Below, in pieces: positions 9,528 to 17,918 of a stretch of 64,000 bases of DNA. A program made the translations under genes and the position numbers. Positions within the stretch are counted from its first letter, which is position 1, and every line of letters begins with the position of its first letter. The notes beneath the pieces are model-generated. The model worked only from the letters and a program-made list of their open reading frames with translations. It did not search any database and was not told where the DNA came from. Source of the DNA: Nocardiopsis mwathae. Its GTDB lineage: Bacteria; Actinomycetota; Actinomycetes; Streptosporangiales; Streptosporangiaceae. The stretch spans positions 124,001 to 188,000 of the forward strand of contig NZ_JACHDS010000001.1 in the NCBI RefSeq assembly GCF_014201195.1, given 5' to 3'.

Positions 9528-9987
9528 GCTCCCCCTACCAGGGACGACACCATTCGCACGGCAAAGTTCTTTCCTCCGGGACCTCGATCCGGCATGTTGG
9601 GGAACAGCGGCAGGTATGAGGGCCTGCGCGCTGGGATGACCCGTACGAAGGCGAGTGAGTGAGCGGAGGCGTCGATCCTGGGTGGCCGGAGGCTTGATGG
9701 GGTCGGCGGTGAAGTGAGCGGCGAGCCTGAGTGCGGAGGAGAGCACCGTCACGAAGGCGAGTGAGTGAGCGGAGGCGTCGATCCTGGGTGGCCGGAGGCT
9801 TGATGGGGTCGGCGGTGAAGTGAGCGGCGAGCCTGAGTGCGGAGGAGAGCACCGTCACGAAGGCGAGTGCGTGAGCGGAGGCGTCGATCCTGGGTGGCCG
9901 GAGGCTTGATGGGGTCGGCGGTGAAGCGAGCGGCGAGCCTGAGTGCGGGAGGTTGCACCGTCGCGAGCCAGGTGTGAGGAGCCATAC
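9528..9987. other. Intergenic region between cya and the mycothiol dehydrogenase
   Basis: 460 bp with no convincing gene. Most of it is the triple 106-bp repeat (9645-9962). ORFs that cross it on the minus strand simply translate the repeat, and 106 is not a multiple of 3, so each copy would be read in a different frame. This argues against coding. Confidence 0.7.
9645..9962. repeat. Three tandem copies of a 106-bp unit
   Basis: Units run 9645-9750, 9751-9856 and 9857-9962, each starting ACGAAGGCGAGTG and ending GCACCGTC. Units 1 and 2 are nearly identical. Unit 3 differs at a few bases near its middle and end (GGGAGGTTGC for GGAGGAGAGC). The array ends 25 bp before the mycothiol dehydrogenase ATG, so it would sit in that promoter or leader. 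No inverted structure or coding frame explains it. Confidence 0.95.
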
Positions 9988-11073
9988 ATGGCGCATGAAG
10001 TCAGGGCAGTCGTCTCCCGGAAGAAGGACGCGCCGGTCGGGGTGGAAACCATCGTCGTCCCTGATCCGGGGCCGGGGGAGGCGCTGGTCGCCGTCCAGGC
10101 GTGCGGGGTCTGCCACACCGATCTGCACTATCGGCAGGGCGGTATCGGCGACGATTTCCCGTTTCTGCTCGGGCATGAGGCGGCGGGCGTCGTGGAGGCG
10201 GTGGGTGCGGGCGTCACCGAGGTGGAGCCCGGTGACTTCGTGGTGTTGAACTGGCGGGCGGTGTGCGGCCGGTGCCGGGCCTGTCGGCGCGGCCGCGCCC
10301 AGTACTGCTTCGCCACCCGCAACGCCGCGCAGAAGATGACGCTGGCCGACGGTACCGAGCTGTCCCCGGCGCTGGGCATCGGCGCGTTCGCGGAGAAGAC
10401 GCTGGTCGCGGCAGGGCAGTGCACCAAGGTCGACCCCGGCGCCGATGCCGCGGTGGCCGGGCTGCTGGGGTGCGGGGTCATGGCCGGGCTGGGGGCGGCG
10501 ATGAACACCGGGGGTGTGTCCCGCGGGGACTCGGTGGCGGTCATCGGGTGCGGCGGCGTGGGCGACGCCGCGATCCTGGGTGCCCGGTTGGCGGGCGCGG
10601 CCACGATCATCGCCGTGGACATCGACGACCGCAAGCTGGCGTGGGCGTCGGAGTTCGGCGCCACGCACACCGTCAACTCCCGGGAGCGGGCACCGGTGGA
10701 AGCGATCCGGGAGTTCACCGGCGGCAACGGTGCCGACGTCGTGATCGACGCGGTGGGCCGACCCGAAACGTACCGGCAGGCGTTCTACGCCCGCGACCTG
10801 GCGGGGACCGTGGTGCTGGTCGGTGTGCCCACACCCGAGATGACCATCGAGCTGCCGCTGCTCGACGTGTTCGGCCGCGGTGGTGCGCTCAGGTCATCCT
10901 GGTACGGGGACTGCCTGCCGTCCCGTGATTTTCCGATGTTGGTCGATCTGTACCTGCAGGGCCGCCTCCCGCTGGAGCGGTTCGTGTCGGAGCGGATCGG
11001 ACTGGACGATGTGGAGGAGGCGTTCGCCAAGATGCACCGCGGCGAGGTACTGCGCTCGGTGGTGACCCTGTAG
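9988..11073 (+). CDS. mscR: S-(hydroxymethyl)mycothiol dehydrogenase (zinc alcohol dehydrogenase family)
   Basis: NAD-dependent oxidation of the formaldehyde-mycothiol adduct, and in some species also of S-nitrosomycothiol. It has 361 residues from the ATG at 9988, which follows GTGTGAGGAG. Catalytic zinc ligands are Cys42 (CGVCHTDLH), His63 and Glu64 (LLGHEAAG). Structural zinc cysteines are at 93, 96, 99 and 107. A GCGGVG NAD-binding motif lies at about residue 188. The sequence closely follows the actinobacterial mycothiol-dependent class III enzyme ([27 protein letters not shown]). The next gene starts immediately after its stop and encodes a metallo-hydrolase, the usual partner. Confidence 0.93.
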   Translation: MAHEVRAVVSRKKDAPVGVETIVVPDPGPGEALVAVQACGVCHTDLHYRQGGIGDDFPFLLGHEAAGVVEAVGAGVTEVEPGDFVVLNWRAVCGRCRACRRGRAQYCFATRNAAQKMTLADGTELSPALGIGAFAEKTLVAAGQCTKVDPGADAAVAGLLGCGVMAGLGAAMNTGGVSRGDSVAVIGCGGVGDAAILGARLAGAATIIAVDIDDRKLAWASEFGATHTVNSRERAPVEAIREFTGGNGADVVIDAVGRPETYRQAFYARDLAGTVVLVGVPTPEMTIELPLLDVFGRGGALRSSWYGDCLPSRDFPMLVDLYLQGRLPLERFVSERIGLDDVEEAFAKMHRGEVLRSVVTL

Positions 11074-11715
11074 ATGGCCGAGACGTATCCGGACGCCGTC
11101 CGCAGGCTCGTCACGTCGGGCACGTTCGCGCTGGACGGAGGCGAGTGGGATGTCGACAACAACGTGTGGATCGTCGGCGACGACCGCACGGCGATCGTGA
11201 TCGACGCCGCACATGACCACGAGGAGATCGCCCGCGCGCTGGGCGACCGCGAGCTGATGGCCATCGTGTGCACGCACGCGCACAACGACCACATCAACGC
11301 GGCGGCCGACCTGGCCGAGCTGGCGGACGCGCCGATCCTGCTGCACCCGGACGACGCCCCGCTGTGGCATATGTACTACCCCAAGCGCGAGCCCGACGCT
11401 CCGCTGTTGCAGGGGGAGAAGCTACAGGCCGGGGGCGTCGAGCTGGAGGTGCTGCACACACCGGGGCACGCGCCCGGAGCGGTGTGCCTGTACGCGGCCG
11501 AGCTGGGGGTGGTGTTCACCGGCGACACCCTGTTCCAGGGCGGGCCCGGGGCCACCGGCCGGTCGTACTCCGACTTTCCGCAGATCATCTCCTCGATCCG
11601 GGAGCGGCTGCTGACGCTGCCGGAGGAGACGGTGGTGTACCCGGGGCACGGGGAGTCCACGACCATCGGGGCCGAGGCACCGCATCTGCAGGAGTGGATC
11701 GACAGGGGGCACTGA
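11074..11715 (+). CDS. MBL-fold metallo-hydrolase, mycothiol detoxification partner
   Basis: 213 residues. The ATG directly abuts the TAG of the mycothiol dehydrogenase gene (0 bp spacing), indicating translational coupling. The HxHxDH metal site is His68-His70-Asp72-His73 (CTHAHNDHINAA). HTPGHAPG and FTGDTLFQGGPG supply the remaining ligands of a glyoxalase-II-like enzyme. By context it probably hydrolyses the formyl-mycothiol thioester made by its neighbour, as glyoxalase-like partners do in glutathione systems. Family membership is seen in the sequence and the exact substrate is inferred. Confidence 0.88.
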   Translation: MAETYPDAVRRLVTSGTFALDGGEWDVDNNVWIVGDDRTAIVIDAAHDHEEIARALGDRELMAIVCTHAHNDHINAAADLAELADAPILLHPDDAPLWHMYYPKREPDAPLLQGEKLQAGGVELEVLHTPGHAPGAVCLYAAELGVVFTGDTLFQGGPGATGRSYSDFPQIISSIRERLLTLPEETVVYPGHGESTTIGAEAPHLQEWIDRGH

Positions 11716-11725
11716 CACCCCCGCG

Positions 11726-11785
11726 GATGACCATGGCGGTCGGCGCGATCGGGGGACCGGATCGACGCCCACCGCCATGGTCATC
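11726..11785. terminator. Bidirectional terminator hairpin
   Basis: GATGACCATGGCGGT (11726-11740) pairs perfectly with ACCGCCATGGTCATC (11771-11785). Partial pairing continues inward. It lies between the convergent metallo-hydrolase (ends 11715) and histidine kinase (ends 11795) genes. Confidence 0.7.
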
Positions 11786-11794
11786 GCCCCGACC

Positions 11795-13081
11795 TCACAC
11801 CGGTCCGCTGATCTTCGACAGACCGCCGGCACCGGAGGGCAGGAAGAGGGCGAACGTGGTCGGCCGGGTGTGGATGAGCTCGACGCGGGCGCCCTCCGAC
11901 TCGGCGATGTGGCGGGCCAGCGCAAGGCCGAGCCCGGTGCCGTCGCCCCCGCTGACCTCCCGGTCGAAGATCCGTCCGGAGAGGTGTTCGGGGATGCCCT
12001 CGCCCTCGTCGCTCACCTCGATGCGCACGGAGTGGCCGCCGTCGACCGGGCGGACGACGACGGTGCCCTTGCCGTGCTTGAAGGCGTTCTCCACCAGGGT
12101 GGCGAGGATCTGCGTCAGGTCGGTGGGCACGGTCATGGCGGTCAGCCCGCGCTCCCCGTCCAGCACCAGCTCCCGGTGCTCCCGGCGGAACACCGGTGAC
12201 CACTCGGCGATGAACCGGTCCAGGACGTCGTCGATCTCGACGGCTTCGACCTCGGGGTTCTGGCTCTGGCGGGCGCGGCCGAGCAGGCTCTCGATCGTCT
12301 CCACGAGCCGCTCGGCCTGGGCGAGTGCGGCCTCGCCCTCCTCGCGGACGACCTCGGGGTCGTCGGCCTCCGCGACGATCTCCTCCAGACGCATGGTCAG
12401 CGCCGTCAAGGGGGTGCGTAGCTGGTGGGAGGCGTCCGTCGCGAAGTGCCGTTCGGTGGCGATGAGGCCCGCGATGCGCTCGGCGCTGCGGTCCAGCACC
12501 TCGGCGACCCGGTCGGCCTCGGGGATGCCGTACCGGTGGCCCCAGGGGGTGGCCACCCCCGAGCCGAGCCGTTCCGCGGTCGCGGCCAGGTCGACCAGGG
12601 GGAGGGTGAGGCGGCGGGCCTGGAGCATCGCCAGGCCGCCCGCCAGCCCGATGGCCAGGAGTGACAGCGCGGCGATGCCCATCCAGGCGTTGAGGATGCT
12701 CTCCTGCACGCTGCGGGCGTCGCGCCAGACCGTGATCTGGACGCCGGTGGCCGACACCGCTTCGGCACGCATCGTGTCGGGTGCGTCCTCGGCTTCGGGG
12801 TCGATGTCCCATCCACCGGCGAGGATGGGCGCAGTGGCCCCGGGGATGACGATCTCGATGTGCCGCTGCGGGTAGGTCGAGGCGAACTGGTCCCGGTCGA
12901 TCCTCCCCGTCTCCTCCAGCTGCGAGTCGACGTCCGCGCCGATGATGTCGGCCTCGTGCTGTACCTGCTGGATGTTCTCGTCGTAGACGGACTTGTAGGT
13001 CAGCGCGCCCAAGGGCAGGCCGAGCAGCATCACCGCGATGACCGTCACCACCAAGGTGGAGAACAGCATCCGCCTGCGCAT
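11795..13081 (-). CDS. Membrane sensor histidine kinase
   Basis: 428 residues. TM1 is at about 5-28 and TM2 at about 131-152, enclosing a roughly 100-residue extracytoplasmic sensor, followed by HAMP-like sequence (LTLPLVDLAATAERL). The H-box RHFATDASHQLRTPL holds the phosphorylated His219. The N-box LVENAFKHG and G-boxes DEGEGIPEH and GTGLGLALA complete the ATPase. It is read after the OmpR-type regulator, 74 bp downstream, in the order regulator-kinase. The signal sensed is not evident from the sequence. Confidence 0.92.
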   Translation of the reverse strand: MRRRMLFSTLVVTVIAVMLLGLPLGALTYKSVYDENIQQVQHEADIIGADVDSQLEETGRIDRDQFASTYPQRHIEIVIPGATAPILAGGWDIDPEAEDAPDTMRAEAVSATGVQITVWRDARSVQESILNAWMGIAALSLLAIGLAGGLAMLQARRLTLPLVDLAATAERLGSGVATPWGHRYGIPEADRVAEVLDRSAERIAGLIATERHFATDASHQLRTPLTALTMRLEEIVAEADDPEVVREEGEAALAQAERLVETIESLLGRARQSQNPEVEAVEIDDVLDRFIAEWSPVFRREHRELVLDGERGLTAMTVPTDLTQILATLVENAFKHGKGTVVVRPVDGGHSVRIEVSDEGEGIPEHLSGRIFDREVSGGDGTGLGLALARHIAESEGARVELIHTRPTTFALFLPSGAGGLSKISGPV

Positions 13082-13155
13082 GTCACTCCTTGTCCGCGCG
13101 GCCTGCGGGAGCCCGTGGCGGGCTCATCCGCGGGGGTATCGCGGCGCAGGTCGGC

Positions 13156-13824
13156 CTATTCGCGTTCGAACCGGAAGCCGACACCTCGGACGGTCGTGAT
13201 GTAGGACGGATGGTTGGCGTCGTCTCCGAGTTTCCGGCGCAGCCAGGAGATGTGCATGTCCAACGTCTTGGTGGAACCCCACCAGTTGGTGTCCCACACC
13301 TCCCGCATGATCTGCTCCCGGGTGACGACCTTGCCGGCGTCGCGTACGAGGACGCGGAGCAGGTCGAACTCCTTGGTGGTGAGCTGTAGCTCGCGGTCGC
13401 CGAGCCAGGCGCGGCGGGAGTCGTTGTCGATGCGCACCCCGTGGACGACGGGTACCTCGGCGCCGCCCCGCCGCAGCAGGGCACGTACGCGGGCCAGGAG
13501 TTCCGCGAGGCGGAACGGTTTGGTCACGTAGTCGTCGGCTCCGGCATCGAGTCCTACGACTGTATCGACCTCGTCGGCCCGCGCGGTCAGGATCAGGATC
13601 GGGGTGCCGTGGCCTTCGGCGCGCAGGCGCCTGGCCACTTCGAGCCCGTCCATTTCGGGCAGGCCGAGATCGAGGACCATCAGGTCGATGTCCCCGCCTC
13701 GCGCGCGGTCGAGGGTTTCATTGCCGTTGACGGTCACGTCCACCGTGTACCCCTCGCGCCGCAGCGCACGGGCCAGGGGCTCGGAGATCGAGGTATCGTC
13801 TTCGGCCAGCAAAACGCAGGTCAT
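13156..13824 (-). CDS. OmpR/PhoB-family response regulator
   Basis: 222 residues from the ATG at 13824 (MTCVLLAEDD). The same frame stays open far upstream, but that part has no homology. The receiver domain has the acidic pair Glu8-Asp9, phospho-acceptor Asp52 (MVLDLGLPEMDG), Thr80 and Lys102 (YVTKPF). The C-terminal winged helix contains LTTKEFDLLRVLV and ITTVRGVGFRFE. It is paired with the histidine kinase just downstream. The 185-bp gap upstream should hold its promoter. Confidence 0.93.
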   Translation of the reverse strand: MTCVLLAEDDTSISEPLARALRREGYTVDVTVNGNETLDRARGGDIDLMVLDLGLPEMDGLEVARRLRAEGHGTPILILTARADEVDTVVGLDAGADDYVTKPFRLAELLARVRALLRRGGAEVPVVHGVRIDNDSRRAWLGDRELQLTTKEFDLLRVLVRDAGKVVTREQIMREVWDTNWWGSTKTLDMHISWLRRKLGDDANHPSYITTVRGVGFRFERE

Positions 13825-14009
13825 GTACCTGATCGTAAGTCGAGTCGCGGGGATTTCCCTATTATGCGCGCCGAACGACCGTCGTGTGGTCGAAAATACC
13901 CACCCGCACATAGCGGACATAGCAGATGCTTCGGGCGCCTTGTCCTTAACATGGGCAAGCTTTGCCGAAAAAATAAGGTAGAAACCAGGTGAAACCGGGT
14001 GTCCGTCCG

Positions 14010-14930
14010 TCAGTCCCCGTGGACTCTCAGCACGATCTTGCCGAGAACATGCCCGGCCTTGCTGCTGCGCTGGGCATCGGCCGTCCGCTCCAGCGGGTAG
14101 ACCTCGGCGACGGGCAGTTCGAGCTCCCCGCGCGACATCAGGTCCAGGACCGCCTCGATCGCCACCGGCAGGGGGCCGGCGTCCTTGCCGTCGGAGAAGC
14201 GCACGCCGTGCGCGGCGGCGTCGGCCGCCGCGATGGTCAGCACCCGGTCGCGGCCGCCCGCCAGCTCGATCGACACCGGGAGCTCGCCCCGCCCCGAGCA
14301 GTCCAGGACGGCGTCGACACCGCCGGGCGCGGCCTCGCGCAGCCGCTCGTCGAGGCCGTCTCCGTAGGCGACGGGCTCGACACCGATCTTGCGGAGGAAC
14401 GCGTGGCGCCGCTCGCTCGCCGTACCGATGACCCGCGCGCCCCATGCGGTGGCCAGCTGGGCGGCGATGAGCCCGACCCCGCCCGCCACCGCGTGGATCA
14501 GCAGTGTCTCGTCGGCGCGCACGTCGAGTTCGCGCAGGGTGCGGTAGGCGGTGTGGGCGGCCACCGGCAGCGATGCGGCCTGCTCGAAGGAGAGCCAATC
14601 GGGCTTGGCCACGATCATGTCGGCCCGCGCCAGCGCGTGGGTCGCCGCGGAGCCGGAGGACGCCTTGCCGAACACGGCCTGACCCACCCGCCACGCGTCG
14701 ACGCCGGGGCCCACGGCGTCGACGGTCCCGGCGACGTCGATCCCCGTCCCCCGCGGAGTGTCGACCGAGCCGCCGAACCTGCCCTCGCGGATCTTGTAGT
14801 CGACGGGGTTGACCCCGGCGGCGTGCACCGCGACCCGCACCTGCCCGGCACGGGGACGGGGTGTGGGCACGTCCTCCAGCGCAAGCACCTCGGGGCCGCC
14901 GTAGCGGCTGTAGCGGATGGCTCTTGTCAT
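14010..14930 (-). CDS. NADPH:quinone reductase-like zinc-independent medium-chain dehydrogenase
   Basis: 306 residues, MDR superfamily. The N-terminal GroES-like fold includes VDYKIREGRFGG and GTGIDVAGTVDAVGPGV. The nucleotide-binding motif is AVAGGVGLIAAQLA (about 147-160). The catalytic zinc cysteines of alcohol dehydrogenases are absent, as in quinone oxidoreductases. The substrate is unknown. It is a single gene on the minus strand with its own promoter region upstream, followed by the two-component genes. Confidence 0.85.
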   Translation of the reverse strand: MTRAIRYSRYGGPEVLALEDVPTPRPRAGQVRVAVHAAGVNPVDYKIREGRFGGSVDTPRGTGIDVAGTVDAVGPGVDAWRVGQAVFGKASSGSAATHALARADMIVAKPDWLSFEQAASLPVAAHTAYRTLRELDVRADETLLIHAVAGGVGLIAAQLATAWGARVIGTASERRHAFLRKIGVEPVAYGDGLDERLREAAPGGVDAVLDCSGRGELPVSIELAGGRDRVLTIAAADAAAHGVRFSDGKDAGPLPVAIEAVLDLMSRGELELPVAEVYPLERTADAQRSSKAGHVLGKIVLRVHGD

Positions 14931-15077
14931 CGCCGACCTCCCTCACCGACACGCGCGTGCTCAGAGCCCGCGCGCCGTCTCGCTCCTCGTCCCACCGAAC
15001 CTCCCGGAAGCGAGTATGGAACCTCAAGCTAGATCCAGGTCAACCGGAAGTCCAGGGGCCTCCACCGTTCCCATCGA

Positions 15078-15108
15078 AACAAGATGGGGCGCCCGGTGGG
15101 GGCGCCCC
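15078..15108 (-). terminator. Rho-independent terminator of the DUF397 operon
   Basis: Stem GGGGCGCC (15086-15093) pairs with GGCGCCCC (15101-15108) over a 7-nt loop. Read on the minus strand, the stem is followed by a T-containing run (ATCTTGTTT). It lies 18 bp after the DUF397 gene stop. Confidence 0.7.
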
Positions 15109-15125
15109 GCTGGTCGCAGTGGAGG

Positions 15126-15383
15126 TCAGCCGCCAATCGCTTCACGGCGGACGCACCTGGTGAACGCCACCCACTCCGCCGCCCCGACGGCCAGATGACC
15201 GAGGTCGGGGTGCTTGGAGTCACGGATGGCAGCGCCGGTGGGGAGGTCGGCGACCTCGACGCAGTTGTCTCCGCCAGAGGAGTAGGAGGAGGTCCGGAAG
15301 GTCGGTGGGATCTGGGCGACCTCCACGCAGTTCTCCTGCCCGGTGGAGTAGGAGGATTTGAGGAAGTCCAACAGCATGGTCAA
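15126..15383 (-). CDS. DUF397 protein with a duplicated core motif
   Basis: 85 residues. DUF397 proteins normally contain one SSYS-GGxNCVEVA segment. This one has two: KSSYSTGQENCVEVAQ (about 9-24) and TSSYSSGGDNCVEVAD (about 31-46). The usual ending (IRDSKHPDLGHLAVGAAEWVAF) follows. DUF397 proteins are small partners of XRE/DUF5753 regulators, as in the whiJ-type loci of Streptomyces. The start codon overlaps the stop of the upstream XRE gene (ATGA), so the pair is translationally coupled. By analogy with whiJ loci it may modulate the regulator, but this is inference. Confidence 0.9.
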   Translation of the reverse strand: MTMLLDFLKSSYSTGQENCVEVAQIPPTFRTSSYSSGGDNCVEVADLPTGAAIRDSKHPDLGHLAVGAAEWVAFTRCVRREAIGG

Positions 15384-16237
15384 GCTCGCTTCTCGTGTTC
15401 TGCGGCGATGGAATCGATCAAGTTCAGGGAGCCTTGCGGGTCCAGCGCAAGGTTCTGGATGGCATCGAAGATCAGTACGTGTCGGTCGAAGTACTCGCCG
15501 TCTTCAACGTAGAGAGTCTCAACTCCCGTAGATATGGAGACGATTCCGGGTTCTGGGCGGGGAAAGTCGAACAGGGTGAACGCACCATCGATCGCCGGAT
15601 GTGCTCCAGCCTCGTTGGCAAGTACCAGCACACTCACCTTGTAGTGCGCGGCCATGCCGGAGAGAAAGCGCAGCTGGTCCGCCATGGTGTTGTGGGATCC
15701 CACCACCTTGCGGAGGGCCGCTTCATCCACGACTGCCGTCAGGTGAGGCCCAGCGGGAGCATTCAGTACCCCTCTCCTGAGCATCCGGGACTCGACCTTG
15801 CGCTCGATCTGTTCGGTGGGGACTACCTGGCTCGCCTGGGCGACTGCCGTTGCATAGTCGGGGGTTTGGAGCAGGCCCGGCACCACTAGTGCCTCGTACG
15901 TTCGGATCCTGACTGCTTCGGCCTCGATGTCGGGCAGGGAGCCCGGAAACAAGTCTGCATACTTGTGCCAGTCGCTGCGTCCGCGGGCTTCCTCGGTCAA
16001 GCTGAGAAGATGCTCGCGCTCCTCGCCCTCCACCCCGAAGAGGTCGAGCAATGACTCGACGTCCCCGCGCTTGGGGAACTTCCACTCGTTCCGTTCAGCT
16101 CGCGTGACCTTCGTGGCCGAAGACCAGTTCAGCTGATTCGCGACTTCAGCAGCGGACATGCCGCTCTGGCCGCGCAATCTCTTGAGCGCTGCGGACAGGC
16201 GGCGGCGACGCACGCTGGGCGAGTGTCCCTCTGCCAC
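15380..16237 (-). CDS. XRE-family HTH regulator with DUF5753 domain
   Basis: 285 residues from the GTG at 16237, preceded by GAGGAAGGGG. The frame extends upstream but without a ribosome site. The HTH lies at about 14-70 (LSAALKRLRGQSGMSAAEVANQL), and the DUF5753 domain fills the rest (YEALVVPGLLQTPDYA at about 113-128, PEPGIVSIS near 225). Such proteins act as DNA-binding regulators paired with DUF397 proteins, and the partner follows directly with a 4-nt overlap. A divergent small gene starts at 16404, and the palindrome between them (16302-16338) is the likely operator. Confidence 0.92.
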   Translation of the reverse strand: MAEGHSPSVRRRRLSAALKRLRGQSGMSAAEVANQLNWSSATKVTRAERNEWKFPKRGDVESLLDLFGVEGEEREHLLSLTEEARGRSDWHKYADLFPGSLPDIEAEAVRIRTYEALVVPGLLQTPDYATAVAQASQVVPTEQIERKVESRMLRRGVLNAPAGPHLTAVVDEAALRKVVGSHNTMADQLRFLSGMAAHYKVSVLVLANEAGAHPAIDGAFTLFDFPRPEPGIVSISTGVETLYVEDGEYFDRHVLIFDAIQNLALDPQGSLNLIDSIAAEHEKRA

Positions 16238-16301
16238 GGTTCCCCTTCCTCGGCGCGGGCGTGCCTCGATCGTAGTGGTGACCTGCGCATGAGAATATTT
16301 A

Positions 16302-16338
16302 GTTTGAACACAAGAATCGCTTGATCGTGAGTTCAAAC
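16302..16338. promoter_or_regulatory. Inverted-repeat operator between the XRE gene and the 104-aa gene
   Basis: GTTTGAAC (16302-16309) and GTTCAAAC (16331-16338) form a perfect 8-bp inverted repeat with a 21-nt spacer in an AT-rich divergent promoter region. Centre-to-centre spacing is 29 bp. It is a plausible binding site for the adjacent XRE regulator. Confidence 0.5.
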
Positions 16339-16403
16339 ACAATCATACTGGAGTTGGCTGAGCACCCTGTGTGGTGCTTCCCTCACGGCAAGGAGCTGCC
16401 TCC

Positions 16404-16718
16404 ATGTCTGCCACCCAGTACGCAACCCCCGACGTTTCGACCACGGTCGTCCAGGTCATCAAGGGCGGCGAGCCTGACGAAGACGGGGTGTCCCTGGCCG
16501 GGCTCCGGTCTCCCCTCAAGCCCACGCTGAACGCCCGACACTGCGCCTGCCGCTGCGCGCCGATGCCCTACTCGCTGTGGGAAGCCCTTGAGCGCTACGA
16601 CCTGTACTCCGAGGAGACCGACCTGTGGGTGCGGACCGTCAGTCCGTACGACACCACGCCCCTCCCCGACGGCGCCACCGTCATCGGAACGTGGACCGTC
16701 TCCTGCTTGGTCTCCTGA
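16404..16718 (+). CDS. Small protein of unknown function with a Cys-rich cluster
   Basis: 104 residues from the ATG at 16404, 8 nt after AAGGAG. I do not recognise the family. There is no signal peptide or membrane segment. A His/Cys cluster RHCACRCAPMPYS at about residues 45-57 could bind metal or be modified. The C-terminal half reads like an ordinary small globular domain (SLWEALERYDLYSEETDLWVR). It is divergent from the XRE/DUF397 pair across a palindromic operator and is followed 8 bp later by a strong terminator, so it looks like a real single-gene transcript controlled with its neighbours. Confidence 0.7.
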   Translation: MSATQYATPDVSTTVVQVIKGGEPDEDGVSLAGLRSPLKPTLNARHCACRCAPMPYSLWEALERYDLYSEETDLWVRTVSPYDTTPLPDGATVIGTWTVSCLVS

Positions 16719-16726
16719 GCCCGACC

Positions 16727-16771
16727 ACCGGTGGGCGGCTCCCCTTGCCCCCAGGCGAGCCGCCCACCGGT
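16727..16771 (+). terminator. Strong hairpin after the 104-aa gene
   Basis: ACCGGTGGGCGGCTC (16727-16741) pairs perfectly over 15 bp with GAGCCGCCCACCGGT (16757-16771), with a 15-nt loop. It separates the 104-aa gene from the AAA ATPase gene 40 bp further on. Confidence 0.75.
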
Positions 16772-16811
16772 AACCCCCCGTTGTCTCACTGCATGCATCT
16801 AGGGTTGACGT

Positions 16812-17918
16812 ATGGAACGCCGCAGACTTCGCGCGCTCACGGTGGAGGGCTTCACCTCGATCCGCTCCGCGACCGTGGAACTCGGATCCCTCAACGTGTT
16901 GGTCGGGGCTAACGGGGCGGGCAAGAGCAACCTGATAGCTGCACTGGCAATGCTGGGAAGGATCGCGGACGCCGAACTCGGTCTGTTCGTCGCGCAGAGC
17001 GGTGGGGCGTCCACTCTCCTGCACGGAGGCCCCAAGATCAGCAGGGAGATTCGACTGCAGCTGTGGTCCATGGCTGTCGGTTACCGGGCTGAGCTCGTCC
17101 CCACAGCCGATGATGAGCTGGTTTTCGTGGGCGAGACTGCACTACTGAACCCAGGGCTTAAGAGCAGGCTGCCGATATCCGGTCGCGGAGGGTACCGCGA
17201 GAGTTACGTATCGAGTGCCGTCGATGGCGAGCCGTCTGCTATGCGGTCGGCGTTTGAAACTGTGGCTGACATGTTGCGTGGCTGCCGCGTCTTCCACTTC
17301 CACGACACGAGCGCGAACGCGCCGGTGAAGCAGGCCGGATACGTTGCGGACAACCTGACCCTCCATCCCGACGCGGGCAACTTGGCAGCGGTCCTGCTCA
17401 GGCTGCGAGAAGAGGACCCGGCGGTCTACGGTCGAATCGTGCGCGACATCCAGAGGGTCGCGCCCTTCTTCCGCGATTTCGTGCTTGTCGAGAGAAACGA
17501 GCGGATCCACCTCCGTTGGAAGCAGGAGGGATCCGACACGGTCTTTCCCGCGAGTGCCCTGTCAGACGGCACGTTGCGGTTCATCTGTCTCACGACCCTG
17601 CTCAACCTCCCAGAGAAACCCGCCCTGATCGTCCTAGACGAGCCAGAGCTCGGCCTGCACCCCTACGCCATGGTCCAGCTCGCTGACATGCTGCGCTCGG
17701 CGAGCCAGGGCAGCCAGGTCGTCCTCGCCACCCAGTCGGTCACCCTTATGGATCAGTTCGCGCTTGAGGACCTGATCGTCGCGGAACGCCATGACGGCGC
17801 GTCGTCGTTCAGCCGTCCCGATCCTGACCGACTCCGTGAATGGTTAGAGGAGTACTCCCTCGGAGAGCTGTGGCTGAAGAACCTCATCGGCGGTCGTCCA
17901 CGGCCAGAACAAGGGTGA
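16812..17918 (+). CDS. AAA family ATPase (RecF/OLD-like, AAA_15/21 type)
   Basis: 368 residues. The N-terminus has the SMC/RecF-type pattern LTVEGFTSIRSATVELG followed by Walker A GANGAGKS (32-39). The late Walker B/signature block VLDEPELGLHP has Asp276-Glu277 and is followed by an H-loop-like VVLATQSVTLMDQF. There is no nuclease domain in this chain. The next gene (DUF4276) overlaps its stop by 4 nt (GTGA). ATPases of this type work in trans with a TOPRIM-like partner in several anti-phage systems, for example OLD-like and PARIS-like pairs. That role here is inferred, while ATPase membership is clear. Confidence 0.85.
   Translation: MERRRLRALTVEGFTSIRSATVELGSLNVLVGANGAGKSNLIAALAMLGRIADAELGLFVAQSGGASTLLHGGPKISREIRLQLWSMAVGYRAELVPTADDELVFVGETALLNPGLKSRLPISGRGGYRESYVSSAVDGEPSAMRSAFETVADMLRGCRVFHFHDTSANAPVKQAGYVADNLTLHPDAGNLAAVLLRLREEDPAVYGRIVRDIQRVAPFFRDFVLVERNERIHLRWKQEGSDTVFPASALSDGTLRFICLTTLLNLPEKPALIVLDEPELGLHPYAMVQLADMLRSASQGSQVVLATQSVTLMDQFALEDLIVAERHDGASSFSRPDPDRLREWLEEYSLGELWLKNLIGGRPRPEQG

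Noticed and set aside
9535-10668. 377-codon minus-strand ORF across the 106-bp repeats
   Set aside because: It is antisense to the dehydrogenase, and the repeat period shifts frame between copies.
13162-13172. GTTCGAACC-like string resembling a tRNA T-loop
   Set aside because: It lies inside the response-regulator coding end and no cloverleaf arms are found around it.
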